Source: Ctenosaura bakeri
Lineage: Eukaryota; Chordata; Lepidosauria; Squamata; Iguanidae
Direction of reading: 5' to 3'
NCBI GenBank assembly: GCA_948474755.1
Contig: CAOLHI010000073.1
Span: 248,001 to 312,000 of the forward strand
Length of the DNA stretch: 64,000 bases
Shown here: positions 12,321-23,640 of the stretch, in pieces
Position numbering within the stretch: position 1 is the stretch's first letter
How the letters are laid out: each line of letters opens with the position of its first letter
Notes under the pieces: generated by a model
What the model saw: only the letters and a program-made list of their open reading frames with translations
The model's database searches: none
Told to the model about the DNA's origin: nothing
Translations under genes and position numbers: made by a program

Positions 12321-12984
12321 TGTTGTGTGCTTTCAAGTCATTTCAAACTTATGGTGACAGAGGCCCTTTTCACACGGCATGTTCCATGTGAAAGAGAGCC
12401 TGAGGCATTGTGCGATTGTGAGGAGCGATCTGCACAATGCACTCACAATTGCACAACGCTCCAGGGGCTGGCAGGTGCTGATCGCACACCTTTTCACTTT
12501 CGACTAGAAGCCAAAAATGGTGCACTATTGCGCATTGCTCCCGGGCCCTGCGCACATTTACTTGGTGTGCGGAACTTCCAGAGCAGTGCTGGTTGCGCTT
12601 CCTGCCCCAGCACAGCCTGGGAAAGTCCCAGGCTGCACTACAGAAGGAAGAGGCAGGGCTCTCACGTGAGCAAGCAGCTTGTGCAAAGCCGAAAGACCTT
12701 GGACGTGAGAGCCTCTCGCTGGAGGCTGCTTACATGATCCCCTTACTCCAGCGCCGGAAAACAGTAAGGTGTGGAAAGGGCCAGAGTAATGCTAAGGTCA
12801 ACCTATCATAAGGTTTTCTTGGCAAGATTTGTTCAGAGAGGAGTTGTCTTTACCTTCCTCTGAGGTGGAGAGAGTGTGAGGTGCCCCAGGTCACCCAGTG
12901 TGTTTCCATGGTTAAATAGGGATTTGAACCCTGTTCTCCAGAATCCTAGTCCAATGCTTAGACCACTACTTCATGCTAGCTCCC
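12321..12984 (-). mobile_element. Sauria SINE split by a palindromic element
   Basis: The tail segment 12321-12361 (complement of the BovB-like end, TTTCAAGTCATTTCAAACTT) and the body plus tRNA head at 12786-12984 are one minus-strand SINE. It is interrupted by the 421-bp element at 12362-12782. The SINE therefore predates that element. Confidence 0.8.
12362..12782 (+). mobile_element. Multi-hairpin DNA element, family B (421 bp)
   Basis: GGCCCTTTTCACAC at the left and GTGTGGAAAGGGCC at the right, flanked by AGA on both sides (12359-12361, 12783-12785). It is GC-richer than its surroundings. Internal inverted arms are visible: ATTGTGAG/CTCACAAT (about 12414-12450), CGACTAGAAGCC region, and CAGCCTGGGA/TCCCAGGCTG (about 12611-12633). 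No transposase. It is inserted in a Sauria SINE. Confidence 0.85.
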
Positions 12985-13113
12985 AAGGAAAGCATAATTG
13001 TTCTTAAAAATGAAACTTTTTTTCTTGCTGCTCAGATTTTCAGGGTTGACAGAGAGGTTGTTTTTTTCTTAGCCTAGGTGGTAAACTGATAAAGAGTTCA
13101 GAGCTAAAAACAA

Positions 13114-13408
13114 GAGCGAGTGTGATATTATGGCTTGAGCATTGAACTATGGTCCTGGAGATCACGGTTCAATTCCCACTCGGCCATGAAAACCCACTCG
13201 GTGACCTTGGGCACGTCATATAGGGTCTTTGAGGTCCCTCCCTAAACTGCAAACCCCAGGATTCCATAGGATGTTGAAAGTGGAATAATAGCACTATACC
13301 TGTCTAGTGTGGAAATGGCCATACTCCCCAGAAAACCCCATGATAGGTTTTCCATAAGGTCACCATAAGCTGGAAATTACTTGAAGGTACAAAACAACCA
13401 CAAAAAAA
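13114..13408 (+). mobile_element. Sauria SINE carrying a 98-bp palindromic derivative
   Basis: The tRNA-like head (GGCTTGAGCATTGAACTATG, GGTTCAATTCCC as B box) starts near 13114. The tail CACCATAAGCTGGAAATTAC followed by ACAAAACAACCAC ends it. The element at 13223-13320 lies in the body. Confidence 0.8.
13223..13320. mobile_element. Deletion derivative of family A (98 bp)
   Basis: Only a few bases of the left terminus (GGGTCTTT) remain before the sequence jumps into the right half (CCCTCCCTAAACTGCAAACC, then GATGTTGAAAGTGGAATAAT) and ends GGAAATGGCC. ATA flanks both ends (13220-13222, 13321-13323), so the target duplication is intact. The loss of the left half was internal rather than a flanking deletion. 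Confidence 0.75.
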
Positions 13409-13521
13409 GTGAAACATTTTCTAGACTCTCTGTAAGGTATACATAGAGAGAAATAAGAGGGTTGCAAACAAAATGTACATTGTTAGCCATCACCAAAACA
13501 AACAAACCATGTCTAAACCAT

Positions 13522-13745
13522 GGCCCTTTCACACCACACTATTGTAGCACTATGATTCCACTTTATCTTCCATCACTTTGTTCTATGGAATCCTGGAAAC
13601 AGTTGTTTGGTAAGGAGTACTTAGAATTTTCAGCCAGAGAGAACTAGTGCCTCTGACCAAACTATAAATCTCAGCATTCCATAGGATGTTCCTATGACAG
13701 TTAAAGTGGAATAATAATGCTATATTTTTATAGTTTGAAAGGACC
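13522..13745. mobile_element. Palindromic MITE, A2 type
   Basis: GGCCCTTTCACACCACACTA then TTGTAGCACTATGATTCCAC on the left; GTTAAAGTGGAATAATAATG then TGAAAGGACC on the right. It is more diverged than the family A copies, and the flanking 3-mers do not match. Confidence 0.7.
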
Positions 13746-13769
13746 TAAGGACTGTACTACATCAGCCTG

Positions 13770-14215
13770 CATCCAGTCATATGACTGAATGTTTCATATA
13801 CTCCCTCACTTCTTCAGTCACTAGGAGTTCTAGCCTAGCCTTCTCCTTCTGTCATAATATGTTTATTCTTTGTGTAGGGATGTAATACCCTCCAACACAC
13901 CTTACTCACTGGTTTTAAGCACATGATCTTTTGGCATTTTAAGGAACCTTGCATCCTTGCACCACTTCCTTACTGGACCATTCAGCTTGAGGAGGTGAGT
14001 TTCAAACATCTCTCCTTCCTGTGCAGTGTCCAAATTTGGTAATACTGCAGCAGCAGTTCCCTGTCCTTCTAACTCAGGATGCTTCTATGTAATTGAATAA
14101 CTCACATAAAGTTTTCAGAAGAATTGAGACACTGTCACATCTCAGTTTTAAAAATCTCTCCTACCCTTGCATGTGGAGATGGTTAGAGCTAGGGTGGAAC
14201 CTGACAAGTCAGAGG
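13770..14215 (-). repeat. Family F repeat, copy 2 (inverted)
   Basis: Complement of 4340-4875: CAGTCATATGACTG appears near 13777 and the CATGTGGAGATGGTTAGAGC segment near 14169. It abuts a (CT)n tract. Unclassified and non-coding. Confidence 0.65.
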
Positions 14216-14216
14216 T

Positions 14217-14276
14217 GAGTCTCTCTCTCTCTCTCTCTCTCTCTCCTCTCTCCCTCTCCTCTCTCTCTCTCTCTCA
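14217..14276. repeat. (CT)n microsatellite with CCCTCTCC interruption
   Basis: Dinucleotide run directly at the end of family F copy 2. Confidence 0.95.
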
Positions 14277-15179
14277 TGTTGGAATTAAAGCTCATTGTTA
14301 GGACATGGATTAGTCTAGCTTTATGTTTTTATGGGGAAGGGTCTTCAGACTTGATTGGATAATGCATCCTGTCCTTGACACTACACCCTTTTATTGATAT
14401 GCACAACAATGGCCTGCTCGTCACAAACAAAAGATGAGGCCATGAAATGTTCCTGAACTGTACCACCTCGGTGATGTGATGGAGGTTGGCAAATTATGTT
14501 GTATACTTATCCTTGTTTACTCCTTCTCCCTCTGTTCTACCTTGTTCAAATTCCTATTGTCAGAAAGCTCATAACAGAGATTAGGCAAAAGATGTTTCCC
14601 CACAACTTTTCATATTCTCTACATGGTTTGCTTTAAAAAAGGGAAAACACAAAATAATGTGATTTTATTTCCCACAGCTTAAAGTGGGTCAGTTCTAAAA
14701 GAGCTGAAGCGCTTAATGTGTGTTTCATATAACTGAGACCTACTGCCTCCACAGGGATAAATTGTTGTCATCTCATTGTAGACAACCAGATCAAACTCTT
14801 AGTGGTTGATTCTCAGCTGTCAGTAGCCTTTCTGTCTTTATAAGCACAGCAAAGGCCCTTGGTCAGATTTGCTAGACATATGGCAACCAGGTTACCAGAA
14901 CATGTTGAATTTGGAAGACTAGATATTACTTCTACCTGCTGCTTCTCAACATCAATGTGACTGCATTAAATATCCACATCATGGGGCAACTGGTACACTC
15001 TTATTAACATTTTTGATGCTGTTGATTGGAAGTTTTAAGAACTACCCATCCTTTATACTAGACACTTCAGAAGCCTCCTACTTCTGCCTTTCCTGGAGAT
15101 CTCTTTCTTTCCTCATTTTCCTCTGTCAAACCTTAATTAATCCAAGCCAATGCCATTCTTTTGCTTTGTGCTACTTTGA
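14277..15179. other. Unique DNA
   Basis: No repeat or exon recognised. Confidence 0.5.
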
Positions 15180-15400
15180 GGGCCGATAAGGCAGCTGTTG
15201 CAGATAAGCAGCTCCTACTTGCCTCTGTTTGGAACACAGAAAGAATTTCATTACAGCAAGAATTCCATCACAGATGCATCATGCAGTATCATTGTACAAA
15301 CTGTGGAACATAATGAATTAAAGTTCCTGCACCCAGCCAAGACAGGGAGAGTTCATATTTAATTAGAGAGTTACCCTCTGCTGTCTTGAAAGGTTGCCAC
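15180..15400. promoter_or_regulatory. Weak candidate conserved non-coding element
   Basis: Repeat-free sequence with ATTTAATTAGAG and CATAATGAATTAAAG homeodomain-type cores. No supporting evidence other than composition and absence of repeats. Confidence 0.25.
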
Positions 15401-15847
15401 AAATTGCTGAGCCTCAAAGGTTTGAGAGGGTAGAGGAGAGAGTTTGCTAAATGGGTTGACAAGGGAAGTTAGCCTATTCCTTGTGGTCATGCAATGGTAC
15501 TAGAGATAAAACTGCAAGGCTGTTGCTCTCCTGGTGGGTTTGAGTCTCCTCTGAGTATCCTGAGAGATGATTGATTTATAGAAATAGGATGGGAGGGTAG
15601 CTTCATGCTCTTGGCTGTTAGAACTTGCAGAAAACGAACATGTGTCTCTTCTGCAAAGTAGTGGCCATATCAAAATCAGGCAACATTGTGATGCTCCAAG
15701 TTTCTCTTAAAGCAGGATCGAACCCTTTCTTTTTGAGGGGAGTCTAACTAGGAACTTCTGTTCACCCTGCTATGTGACAGGGCCAACCCAAGATTGTTGG
15801 GAGTGGTATCCAGAAGTTCTTCTTCCAGTATATACCATCCCCATGGT
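15401..15847. other. Unique DNA
   Basis: Nothing recognised. Confidence 0.45.
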
Positions 15848-15848
15848 A

Positions 15849-15895
<47 letters not shown>

Positions 15896-15896
15896 A
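15848..15896. repeat. (TC)n microsatellite
   Basis: About 22 units, slightly interrupted at the 3' side. Confidence 0.95.
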
Positions 15897-17729
15897 ACTA
15901 TCTCATCACATCTATCCTGACTTATGGAATTCCCACATCTCTGTTCTTGAGGATCTCTGTACAATACTCTGATGTACACACAAACACACAGGCACTGACA
16001 TGCACGTGTATCCAGAACACCTAAAGCTACATTCTCATGAGCCAAAACAGAAAAAAAAAGATATACATTGAGTTTGGAATCCACTATCCCATTATCTCCC
16101 AAAGCAATTCCTATACATCTGGTGCATGATGGTGCATCCCTCTCTAGCAGCTTTCTTTTACTGAAGCCGGTATGGAGAGACAAAAGGACAGGGTGAGAAA
16201 GCTAAAAAGTGACATGTGGCCTCTTGGGCTCAAAATAACTGTCTCAGGAATGAGGAAGTGAAGGAATTTCTCCCTTTTTTTAGGATTAAAAATATGTGGT
16301 TGGTTTTGGCTAGCTCATTGTTCATGAGGGTAATCTCACTGGAAGAAATCCTTCTCTGCAGAGTGTTGCAGAATTGGCTGGGTAGAGTGACAGCTGTCTG
16401 TCTGGGAGGCGGGAAGGTTATGTTTCCTATGGCCTCTTCTCAGGACAAGTGCAATGAAATGAAGCCGTGGGGATCAAAGACTTAAGAGGATTGACTGCCC
16501 GCAGGCTATAAACAGCAGTGGCATTGATCCAGCCAGGATCACAAATAATTCTTTGCTGCTACCTTCTGATAATATCTAATCTGCCCTCCAGAAAACAATG
16601 CAGTGGCATCTGGACCACCAAATCCCCAAGGTTCACTCATTCTTGTCCTCCAGAGACAAAAAAGCAGCAAGCAACAATGGAGCCTTGTAATGCCCATTCT
16701 CTCACCAAAGTGGTATATGAGGCTGCTTTTGTGTGTTTGCAGTGGATGCTGGCCCTTGAAGTGGGAATGGGGGAGAAGGCTTGACAGGCCATACCGCTTT
16801 GGTTGCCTGCATGGGTGCTGAAGGCCCAAGAGCCTCTTGACTGAGATAGAGTATGTGAGCAAGTCACAAGCTTTGAATTCATTAGCCTGTGTACATGTTG
16901 TTCAGCTGTGCTACTTCCTTTGAATTAGACAATAGAGTGATAAATGTGGCTGCAGACAACAGAGTGGTAAATGTGGCTTAAGTGAGATATGAAAGGGGTC
17001 ATTCATAAAGTAGATCTCACATCAAGGGGGAGAGAGATAGCAAAGTTCTGCAAAGGAAGAGCGGTAGTATTGGCTGACAGCTGATGCCCTGCTGAAACAT
17101 TGGCTCTTCCAGATTGATCATCTAGTACAGCAAATCCATTAAGAATGGGCATTATTAATAGCCATAGTTCTGCTGTAATCTTAAGCATGCTGCCATTTAA
17201 ATGTATTTGAATGAATGGTTTGCCCAAGTACACAGGGACACAATTATGCTGTCTCTTGCCTATGCCTCACCCTTTTCATTTGGTTGTTTCCTCAGTGTGA
17301 TTGAATGTGCATGTAACAGAACTAAACACAATGAAGAAATGCCCACTCTCCCTTGTCTCCATAAAGCCAACGTATTCTTCTTTGCAGGAAGGAACACAAG
17401 GGAGATGATGGCAGCTCAAATTAACATCAAGCATCTGATTGTTGTCCAATTCCAGCTAGAGGGCCTTGCCTTCTCTTCTAGGACTTACCACCAACTGAAA
17501 ACTGAGGGGGTGGAGTTTTGCAAATTTACCTTTATAGGTCCCAATATTCCCCAAGCAGCAGGAGCACTGGCCATGATAACCACAGATTTCTGGGAATTGT
17601 TGCCCAAAATAACATTGTGGAGGGGGTGACAGCAAGCAGACAATAACAGCCTCAGTTTACACCTTCTATGAGGATTTTTTTAAAGTGTGCTGCTTATCAT
17701 TTTCAATCTAGAATGAATTACATCAAGGT
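15897..17729. other. Unique DNA with chance open frames
   Basis: Several frames of 70-142 codons occur (the longest at 17201-17629, plus strand). None has a recognisable domain, splice context or Kozak-supported start, and both strands are open in places. A TTTCTGGGAATTGTTGCCCA motif near 17590 resembles a short dispersed repeat common in reptiles. Confidence 0.45.
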
Positions 17730-18430
17730 GAAAAAGTAGCTGTGCCTATGGGGCTTAACTAGATAGCCTCAAAGTATCAAGATTTTCCAATTTTTTTTTC
17801 TGACTGTACCTGCATATTCACAGGTTTGCATCTAGTCCTCTTTTGAAATATGTTGCTTTCCCTCCCTTCCTCTGTCCTTTGTTTCCTTCCCCCATTTTCT
17901 CCCACTGATCACATGTCACTTCCAGTTTCATGCAACATTTCAGAAATTGACTTTCAACAGTTTTCACTCAGCCTCTTTTTTTTATTAATATTTGGGAATT
18001 ATAGTTGAAGTGCTAAAGTGCTTTAGCAAAAATATACCGGTTAAATATTAGGATTATTTTGCTTTAGTAGTAATATTCCTAGTAGTAATATTCCTTCACT
18101 TGATCTCTTTAAAATCAGCGTCTTGGAAACAATAGCTGTGTTTATTTGATGGCCATCTTCACTGGGTCTGAGACAATACAAACATACAGAAAAGTACATA
18201 TACATTTCATTTTGGGAAAATAATGGGTTAATTTAAACTGGTCAAGGGAATAGGTATTTAAAAAGTCTGTAGGAATGCTGGTTGCTCCCAGGAGATACCA
18301 CAAGATCGGGAAAATGTCATATAGATCTCCAAAATAAATTTGGTTTGCATAGGAAGGAAACCTGAGACTTCCAGAGATTTTTACCCATCTGGAAGTGACC
18401 CAAGTTGATTTTAGCAGGAACAAATTGCAA
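17730..18430 (+). repeat. Unclassified dispersed repeat, family E, copy 1 (uninterrupted)
   Basis: Matches 39720-40830 in the same orientation: CCTCCCTTCC, CTTTCAACAGTTTTCACT, AATAATGGGTTAATTTAAAC, CTCCAAAATAAATTTGG, AACCTGAGACTTCCAGAGA all have counterparts. An AATAAA lies in its 3' part, so an LTR is possible. It serves as the empty-site reference for the family B insertion at 40017. Confidence 0.6.
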
Positions 18431-19009
18431 TGAACTCAGTTAGCCTAGATCCAACCTACTGCATTTCCTTAACACTGAGAACCAGTTTGAGGACTTCTGT
18501 TGAAAACTGGGAATACAGATGCATTAAATAAATAAATACACCTAAGTAAGGTACTAAAGGTGTCTGGTCCTCCATTTCACTCACATAATGTAAAGAGCGC
18601 AGAACTTCAAATGCAACTTCCAGTGCGGCATGCCTGTTCCAGATGATCTGTGGTTGATTTTTATAGGAGGATAGAACTCAAAAGGTCTGAAACAGGAACA
18701 TACTTGGTACTTTATAGATAACCCAGAAATGTGGGGATGCGGGCTGTGTCAGTTTTTGCATGTGGTGATCTGTGAATACATTCTAACCTGTTTCCACTAT
18801 ACTATACACACACAAACACACACACACACATTTTAAAAATAAATATGCATTTATATATTTTAATATCTTTTCTCATACATATCTAAACAGATTTATATAA
18901 ATATACCCAGTTATAAACCTAGCTTATCCTAAAATACACATTTTAAAAGCATATTTTTTCAGCTTGCAGCATGAAATAGATAAATGAGGAGAAATCTGAA
19001 AGATAATTA
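18431..19009. other. Unique AT-rich DNA with (AC)n tract
   Basis: Contains a short AAATAAATAAATA run near 18525 and an (AC)n run at about 18804-18832. The rest is AT-rich with no gene. Confidence 0.55.
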
Positions 19010-19540
19010 TGTCCTGGTCTGTACATTAGTCCGTGAGGTATGGATCTAGTCAATTCACGCTGGAATTCACAGCGATCAAATTCCTCCAGCATCCTTATTA
19101 ATGTACCGATTCGCGAAGCTTGTGTTTTGATTTATTTCATCATCATAACACATTGCCTCTTCCCTCTGCCACACACAGCCAGATGTCTGCTATCTTTGAG
19201 TCAGTTATATTTCCATCTACAAAGAGTCCCGGATTGCACTTATTTCCCCAAGACAGGAGTAGCAGATCAACTTTCTTGGTCTGAAACTGAAAGCAGGAGA
19301 TCAAGTTTCAGTGTGATGAAAGGGATTAGGCAGCATTTCCGTGGCTCTATCTGTAGCCTGGTAGATTGTTTAAAGTTGCAGATTTGAAATGCTGGGTTTC
19401 TTCAAAGGATTAATTCATCTTTTGATCCAATGAGCACTCTGACGAATGCTTCTTTCCCTATCACATTCAAACACATGGTCTCCTTTAGAAGTTAATAAAC
19501 CCATTTGCTGCCAAATAACAGGTTTTTCCAATATTGCTCT
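19010..19540. promoter_or_regulatory. Candidate conserved non-coding element
   Basis: About 500 bp of repeat-free sequence with CpGs (ACCGATTCGCGAAGCTTG near 19106, TCACGCTGGAATTCACAGCG near 19057) in an otherwise CpG-poor stretch. Multiple AT cores (TTATTAATG, GGATTAATTC, GTTAATAAAC) are present. A 115-codon plus-strand frame (19040-19387) starts inside it but has no known domain. Enhancer identity is inference. Confidence 0.4.
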
Positions 19541-20329
19541 ATCAGGAGGAGGATAAGAGGTTTAATGTCTTGGGTATTTTTCTTCTTCTCTCAAAAGCTA
19601 AATCAGGTGTATCTGGTGCTGGAAGGAGCACTACTTTCCCTTGTTATATAAGCATTCTTTTCAAATCTTCCATAGCATTCCATGCTGATTCTAACAATCC
19701 ATTATTGCATTAATAATATGTATAATTGTATGTCCCCATGTTATTTCTGGTGGTCATCAGAGATGAGAGAAGAGCCGAAAGTGTTATTTCTTAAAAAATG
19801 TGCAGGCTCCCTAGGCAGCTTCAGCTTTTGGAGATATGTAAATAATTGAAACAGCAAATGATTAACTCAAATAGAGAATGAAAGGGAAGACTAAAACCTC
19901 AAACAGTTAAAACCACAGGAATCTAACTCCTACACAGATTCATCAACTACTCCAAAAAGATAGGTTCTGTGTCTCCCCCCCCCCGGAAGCTAGCCAATGA
20001 GAACTAGTACTGAATGAGTGGTAAACTGCAAGATGCCCTGAAGGTAAGCCAAGAGCCAGTCTAAAGTTGTAATCCAATGCCCATTGGAATCAATGGGACA
20101 TACTTCTGATTAGATGTGTGTTGTTCTGTAAATTACACAGTAAGTTCCACTGGTTTGGAGGGTATAAAGAAGAGGTGTTGATTCTCGTGCTTAACTTTCC
20201 AGTTGAAATGAATGGTATCCAAAAGTACTTAAATTTGTTTGGAATATGCCCCTTTTTTCAGGGAGAGGGAGATGTTATATTTTAGATGACTTTTTCTCAC
20301 ATTACATTGAAAAGACAAGAGTCAAGCAT
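19541..20329. other. Unique DNA with small repeat fragments
   Basis: A C10 run lies at 19975-19984. AATCAATGGGACATACTTCT near 20090 resembles a short dispersed motif frequent in reptile genomes. No gene. Confidence 0.5.
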
Positions 20330-20750
20330 CCAAGCAGAAGAAGCTTAAGATTTGGAAGGGCAGCTATAAAGGAACTAGGTGAGATCTTTGTGTATAAAGT
20401 TGTATCATTAAAGTCAGAATCTATGCCACAGCATTTCTGATTTCTGGGTATGGTTATGAAACCTAGTCAGTGAGGAAACCTAACAGGAAGAAGATTAGCT
20501 TATTTGACATGTGGTGCTGGAGGAGAGTTCTATGGACGCTATAGACAACCAGCTAGACAAATCACACCTGAACTCTGGGACACATCATGAGATGACATGA
20601 CTTATTGGAAAAGCCAATAATGCTCAGTAAAGTTGAAAGCAGTAGGAAAAGAGGAGAACAGCATGGATTGATTCAGTCAAAGAAGCCATGGTTCTGAGTT
20701 TGCAAGACCTAAGCAGGGCTATTGATGACTAAGGTTTATGGAAGTCTCCC
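20330..20750 (+). mobile_element. BovB LINE, C-terminal fragment
   Basis: Frames read FGRAAIKELGEIF, then after a shift LTCGAGESS and SGTHHEMT, then QHGLIQSKKPWF. These correspond to the BovB C-terminal region also present at 48535-49262 (RLGRTAMKELD, CESWTVKK). It is frameshifted and non-functional, and it abuts the 3' end of the opposed LINE at 20752. Confidence 0.6.
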
Positions 20751-21256
20751 ATTCATCATCATCAAGTTTATTTGTCTGTGGAACAATGTTCATTACAAAA
20801 TATTATGAAAGCACAGCAGGAAAATTATAATAATGCAGCCAGCATGCTTACCAAAAGGAATCAACAAAATATGGAGGAAATACAGGAATAAAATCAATTA
20901 AAATTACAGGGGAAAATGCCAGGGCAACAATAAAACTACAACAACTGGTCCCCTTTGCAACCCACTGCTGATGTTTTCAGAAATTTGCAGTGGATCTTTT
21001 GGGCTGCTACTGCAAAAGTGGCCACCTTAAGTGTAATAGATTTGGAGTGGTCTGCCAATAGATCATAAATAATATCAGGCAGCGTCCAACCTGCCCTCGC
21101 TTTCAAAAGGTCTCCCAGGAAATGATTCCTGGGGTCCCTGTACAGTGGGCGGTGTAAAAGATAATGTGCTAGGTCTTCTATCTCCCCAGAACCACAAATA
21201 CACAAATGCAGTGTATAAGGGATCCCTTTATACTATCCCTCTAAATACGCTGAAGG

Positions 21257-21739
21257 AGATTACAAATTAATATCCCTTTGCACCCTGAATATGTTACATC
21301 AAATAGAAAAAGAGCATATTAGATATTGGAGAATAATTCTGTATATGGTATCAAATGCAAGGATTACTTATGCAAAGTACTGGAAGTGTGAACATATACA
21401 TGATATCAAGGAATGGGATGTTAAACTATCAGAAATGATAATAATGGATGATTTAACAATGGCAATTAAGGGTGAAACAAGAGGGAAAAATAGGGAAGAA
21501 TTGAAACCAATCAAAGAATACATACAACGAAAATGGGCGATTCAGAAAGAAACATGAAAAAGATATAGAGCTATCTATTTATGTAGATTAAGATAGAAGA
21601 TCAATAGAGGAAGAAGAAACAGAAATAGAATTAGATGTTGGATAGGTATATACATTTATAGGTATATAGGTATATAAATTTGATGGTATATATTTCTTTG
21701 TTTTCTGTTTCTTATATATTTATAAAATGAAAGAATGAT
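21257..21739 (+). mobile_element. 5'-truncated L1 LINE with 15-bp target duplication
   Basis: The plus strand encodes an L1 ORF2 C-terminus (ITYAKYWKC, KEWDVKLSEMIIMDDLTMA, PIKEYIQRKW) followed by an AT-rich 3' UTR. TAAATACGCTGAAGG is repeated perfectly at 21242-21256 and 21740-21754, a textbook TPRT duplication. The exact duplication makes this one of the younger insertions in the window. It lies in the older minus-strand LINE. Confidence 0.85.
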
Positions 21740-22125
21740 TAAATACGCTGAAGGCATTGTCTGGAAGCGGAGGGTGGTAAAGGCTTTTCTCAGAGCAACG
21801 AAAGTTAAGTCTTGAAAATACTGTTGGAAATATTGTTCCTTCTTTATAAGGCTGTACCATGGAGAGAACACTTGCTGTTGACTAGCAAGCATATTTTCAA
21901 AGTAATCCAACTTAAAAATCTTATCTCTAATAGAGTTTTTGTCCTTATGAATGATAGAAGTCTGGACATTTTCAAAATAGGAATGGGACAGTTGTTACCC
22001 TGATTTCTGGGGGTCCTGTGAGGGACACCTAAATGCACTCCAAATTATACAAGTTGGGGAAATTAGTCAAAGAGCACAAGCTAACAATATGAGACGCAGG
22101 GCAAAGGAGCGAGATCTTTTACCCA

Positions 22126-22902
22126 ATGTCTACGGTGTCAGGCCGAGTCAAGGAGCAAACAGATGTGAAATATTAATAATTGTTTTTATTAAAATACAGT
22201 CAAACAATGTATGCAGGACACTCACTCAGATAACTATAGAAATAAAGGTTGGAGTGGGATAAAGGGATTTTTAGAGGAGTTGTTGGTTTGGGCAATACTA
22301 CACCTGTCCTGAAGCCTGGGTAGTCTACAGCAGAGGTTTGGAGGTATGGAGTTCTCAGTACGTGGGACTGAGGGGAAGGCTCACCAAGCAAAGCGGCAGT
22401 AAGGTGGGATGGAAGTCGGGAGCGATCCAAAGGAGCCCTCAAAGTCAGGGGTTCTTATAGGGGAAAATGTGGCCGTAGGCTAGTCCGTACTTGGGGAAAA
22501 CAATGAGTTTCGGGCTGGAGACAAAGCCTCTGAAAGGTCAGAATTTAGCATGATTGAGTTAAGTCCGAATTATCAATCGAGTAGACAGTATGCAAATGCA
22601 GAGTGCTTGACAGATGAGAATTCGTCTAATCAAGCTGCCTGCTCGAGGCAGGAAATTCTTTGTATGTAGCGTGCATACATAATGGAGTACTTGCCTTTGA
22701 GGTTTCCTGAAGCAGCGGGACGGCTATTTCTGGCCTGCCTGTATTTGTTTGGAATATTACAGCGATTAGCGGCCATGCCTGTCTGCAAGCTTGCCCAGGG
22801 GACCTCACAGCACATGGAAAGGAATAGGTAAAGAAGGCCAAATTATTGATATCAAAGTGATATCTAATATCCCTCAAGTCTGGGCTAGGAACTGCGGTAA
22901 CA
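22126..22902 (-). mobile_element. Probable solo LTR inside the old LINE
   Basis: The stretch separates two parts of one LINE. On the minus strand it has a TATA-like CCCTATAAGAACCCC (about 22453-22467), a downstream AATAAA (22185-22190) and an end GGCCTGACACCGTAGACA. Possible termini are TGTTACCG...CGTAGACA. No matching target duplication could be fixed, so the boundaries are uncertain by about 20 bp. No gag, pol or env sequence is present. Confidence 0.5.
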
Positions 22903-23339
22903 CAGTGTTGTCCAAGAGAGGGCCCATCCTCCCGTAGCAAGTTGCTCAGTAAAACATTGTTTTGCTAGATTGCAATCATCCAAGCTCATCAGTCTTTTCC
23001 CACAAAGTATAACTGCTTTGTGGATTCTAGCCTTGATAGAAGGGAGATCCACTTCCAGCCTTAGCAATGGAGAGGGTACTTCTGGGGGCAAAGCTACTAG
23101 TTCTTTCAAGAATCTGTTCTGTATGGTTTCAGCTACTGAAACATGGGCCTGTCCCCATAGCTCTACTCCATATAGTAATTGGGGCAGGACTTTGGACAGT
23201 CTCTCATTCATAGAATCATTGTAAGTTAATTGATGAAGAACCACCACACCACCAAGGTTCCCATGAAAATGTAACAGCAACTATATTTACCTCCTCCACA
23301 GGGACAACTCCCTGTCTATTTGTCTTGGAGGAGCAGATG

Positions 23340-23640
23340 TCAGAATGGCCTGCAGTAGATAGACACCATTCATTTTAAAAGGTTTGGGGAATGACCATCT
23401 ATGGTTCCACCTCTCTCATTGTGATTCTGTCCTAAGGCTAAGAACTTTTTGAGCATTCCATCATCTTTGGAGCTCCATTGGAGACAGTTTTCTCATGTGT
23501 GGTCCCAGATTCACATTTTTTTCAGTCTGGCCTTTTAAACTGTTTGATGCTTATTGCAATGATTTGTAATATTTTTGATTATGGTTATTTTAATGGTATT
23601 ATTGTTTAATTTTTAATTTTTTTTTTCATTTTTTTTTGTT
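23340..23640 (+). mobile_element. L2-like LINE 3' end fragment (weak)
   Basis: The decayed coding remnant (GGAGCTCCATTGGAGACAG region) and T-rich 3' UTR (CCTTTTAAACTGTTTGATGC, TTTTAATGGTATTATTG) resemble the ends at 33240-33815 and 42880-43355. Old and poorly bounded. Confidence 0.35.

Larger units (their letters stand above)
20752..23290 (-). mobile_element. Old non-LTR retrotransposon, C-terminal half, twice interrupted
   Basis: On the minus strand, 23280-22885 encodes a post-RT region (KVLPQLLYGVELWG, FLKELVALPPEVPSP). 21205-20936 encodes a Cys-His knuckle (CICGSGEIEDLAHYLL with the last Cys replaced by Arg) and a short C terminus. It ends near 20752 after AATAAACTTGATGATGATG. A young L1 (21257-21739) and a probable LTR (22126-22902) split it. 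The clade is not resolved by eye: R4/RLE-type or L2/CR1-type are both possible. Confidence 0.6.

Noticed and set aside
17201..17629. A 142-codon plus-strand frame as a candidate exon
   Set aside because: No domain, no acceptor and donor pair that defines it, and a fragment of a dispersed repeat motif at its end.
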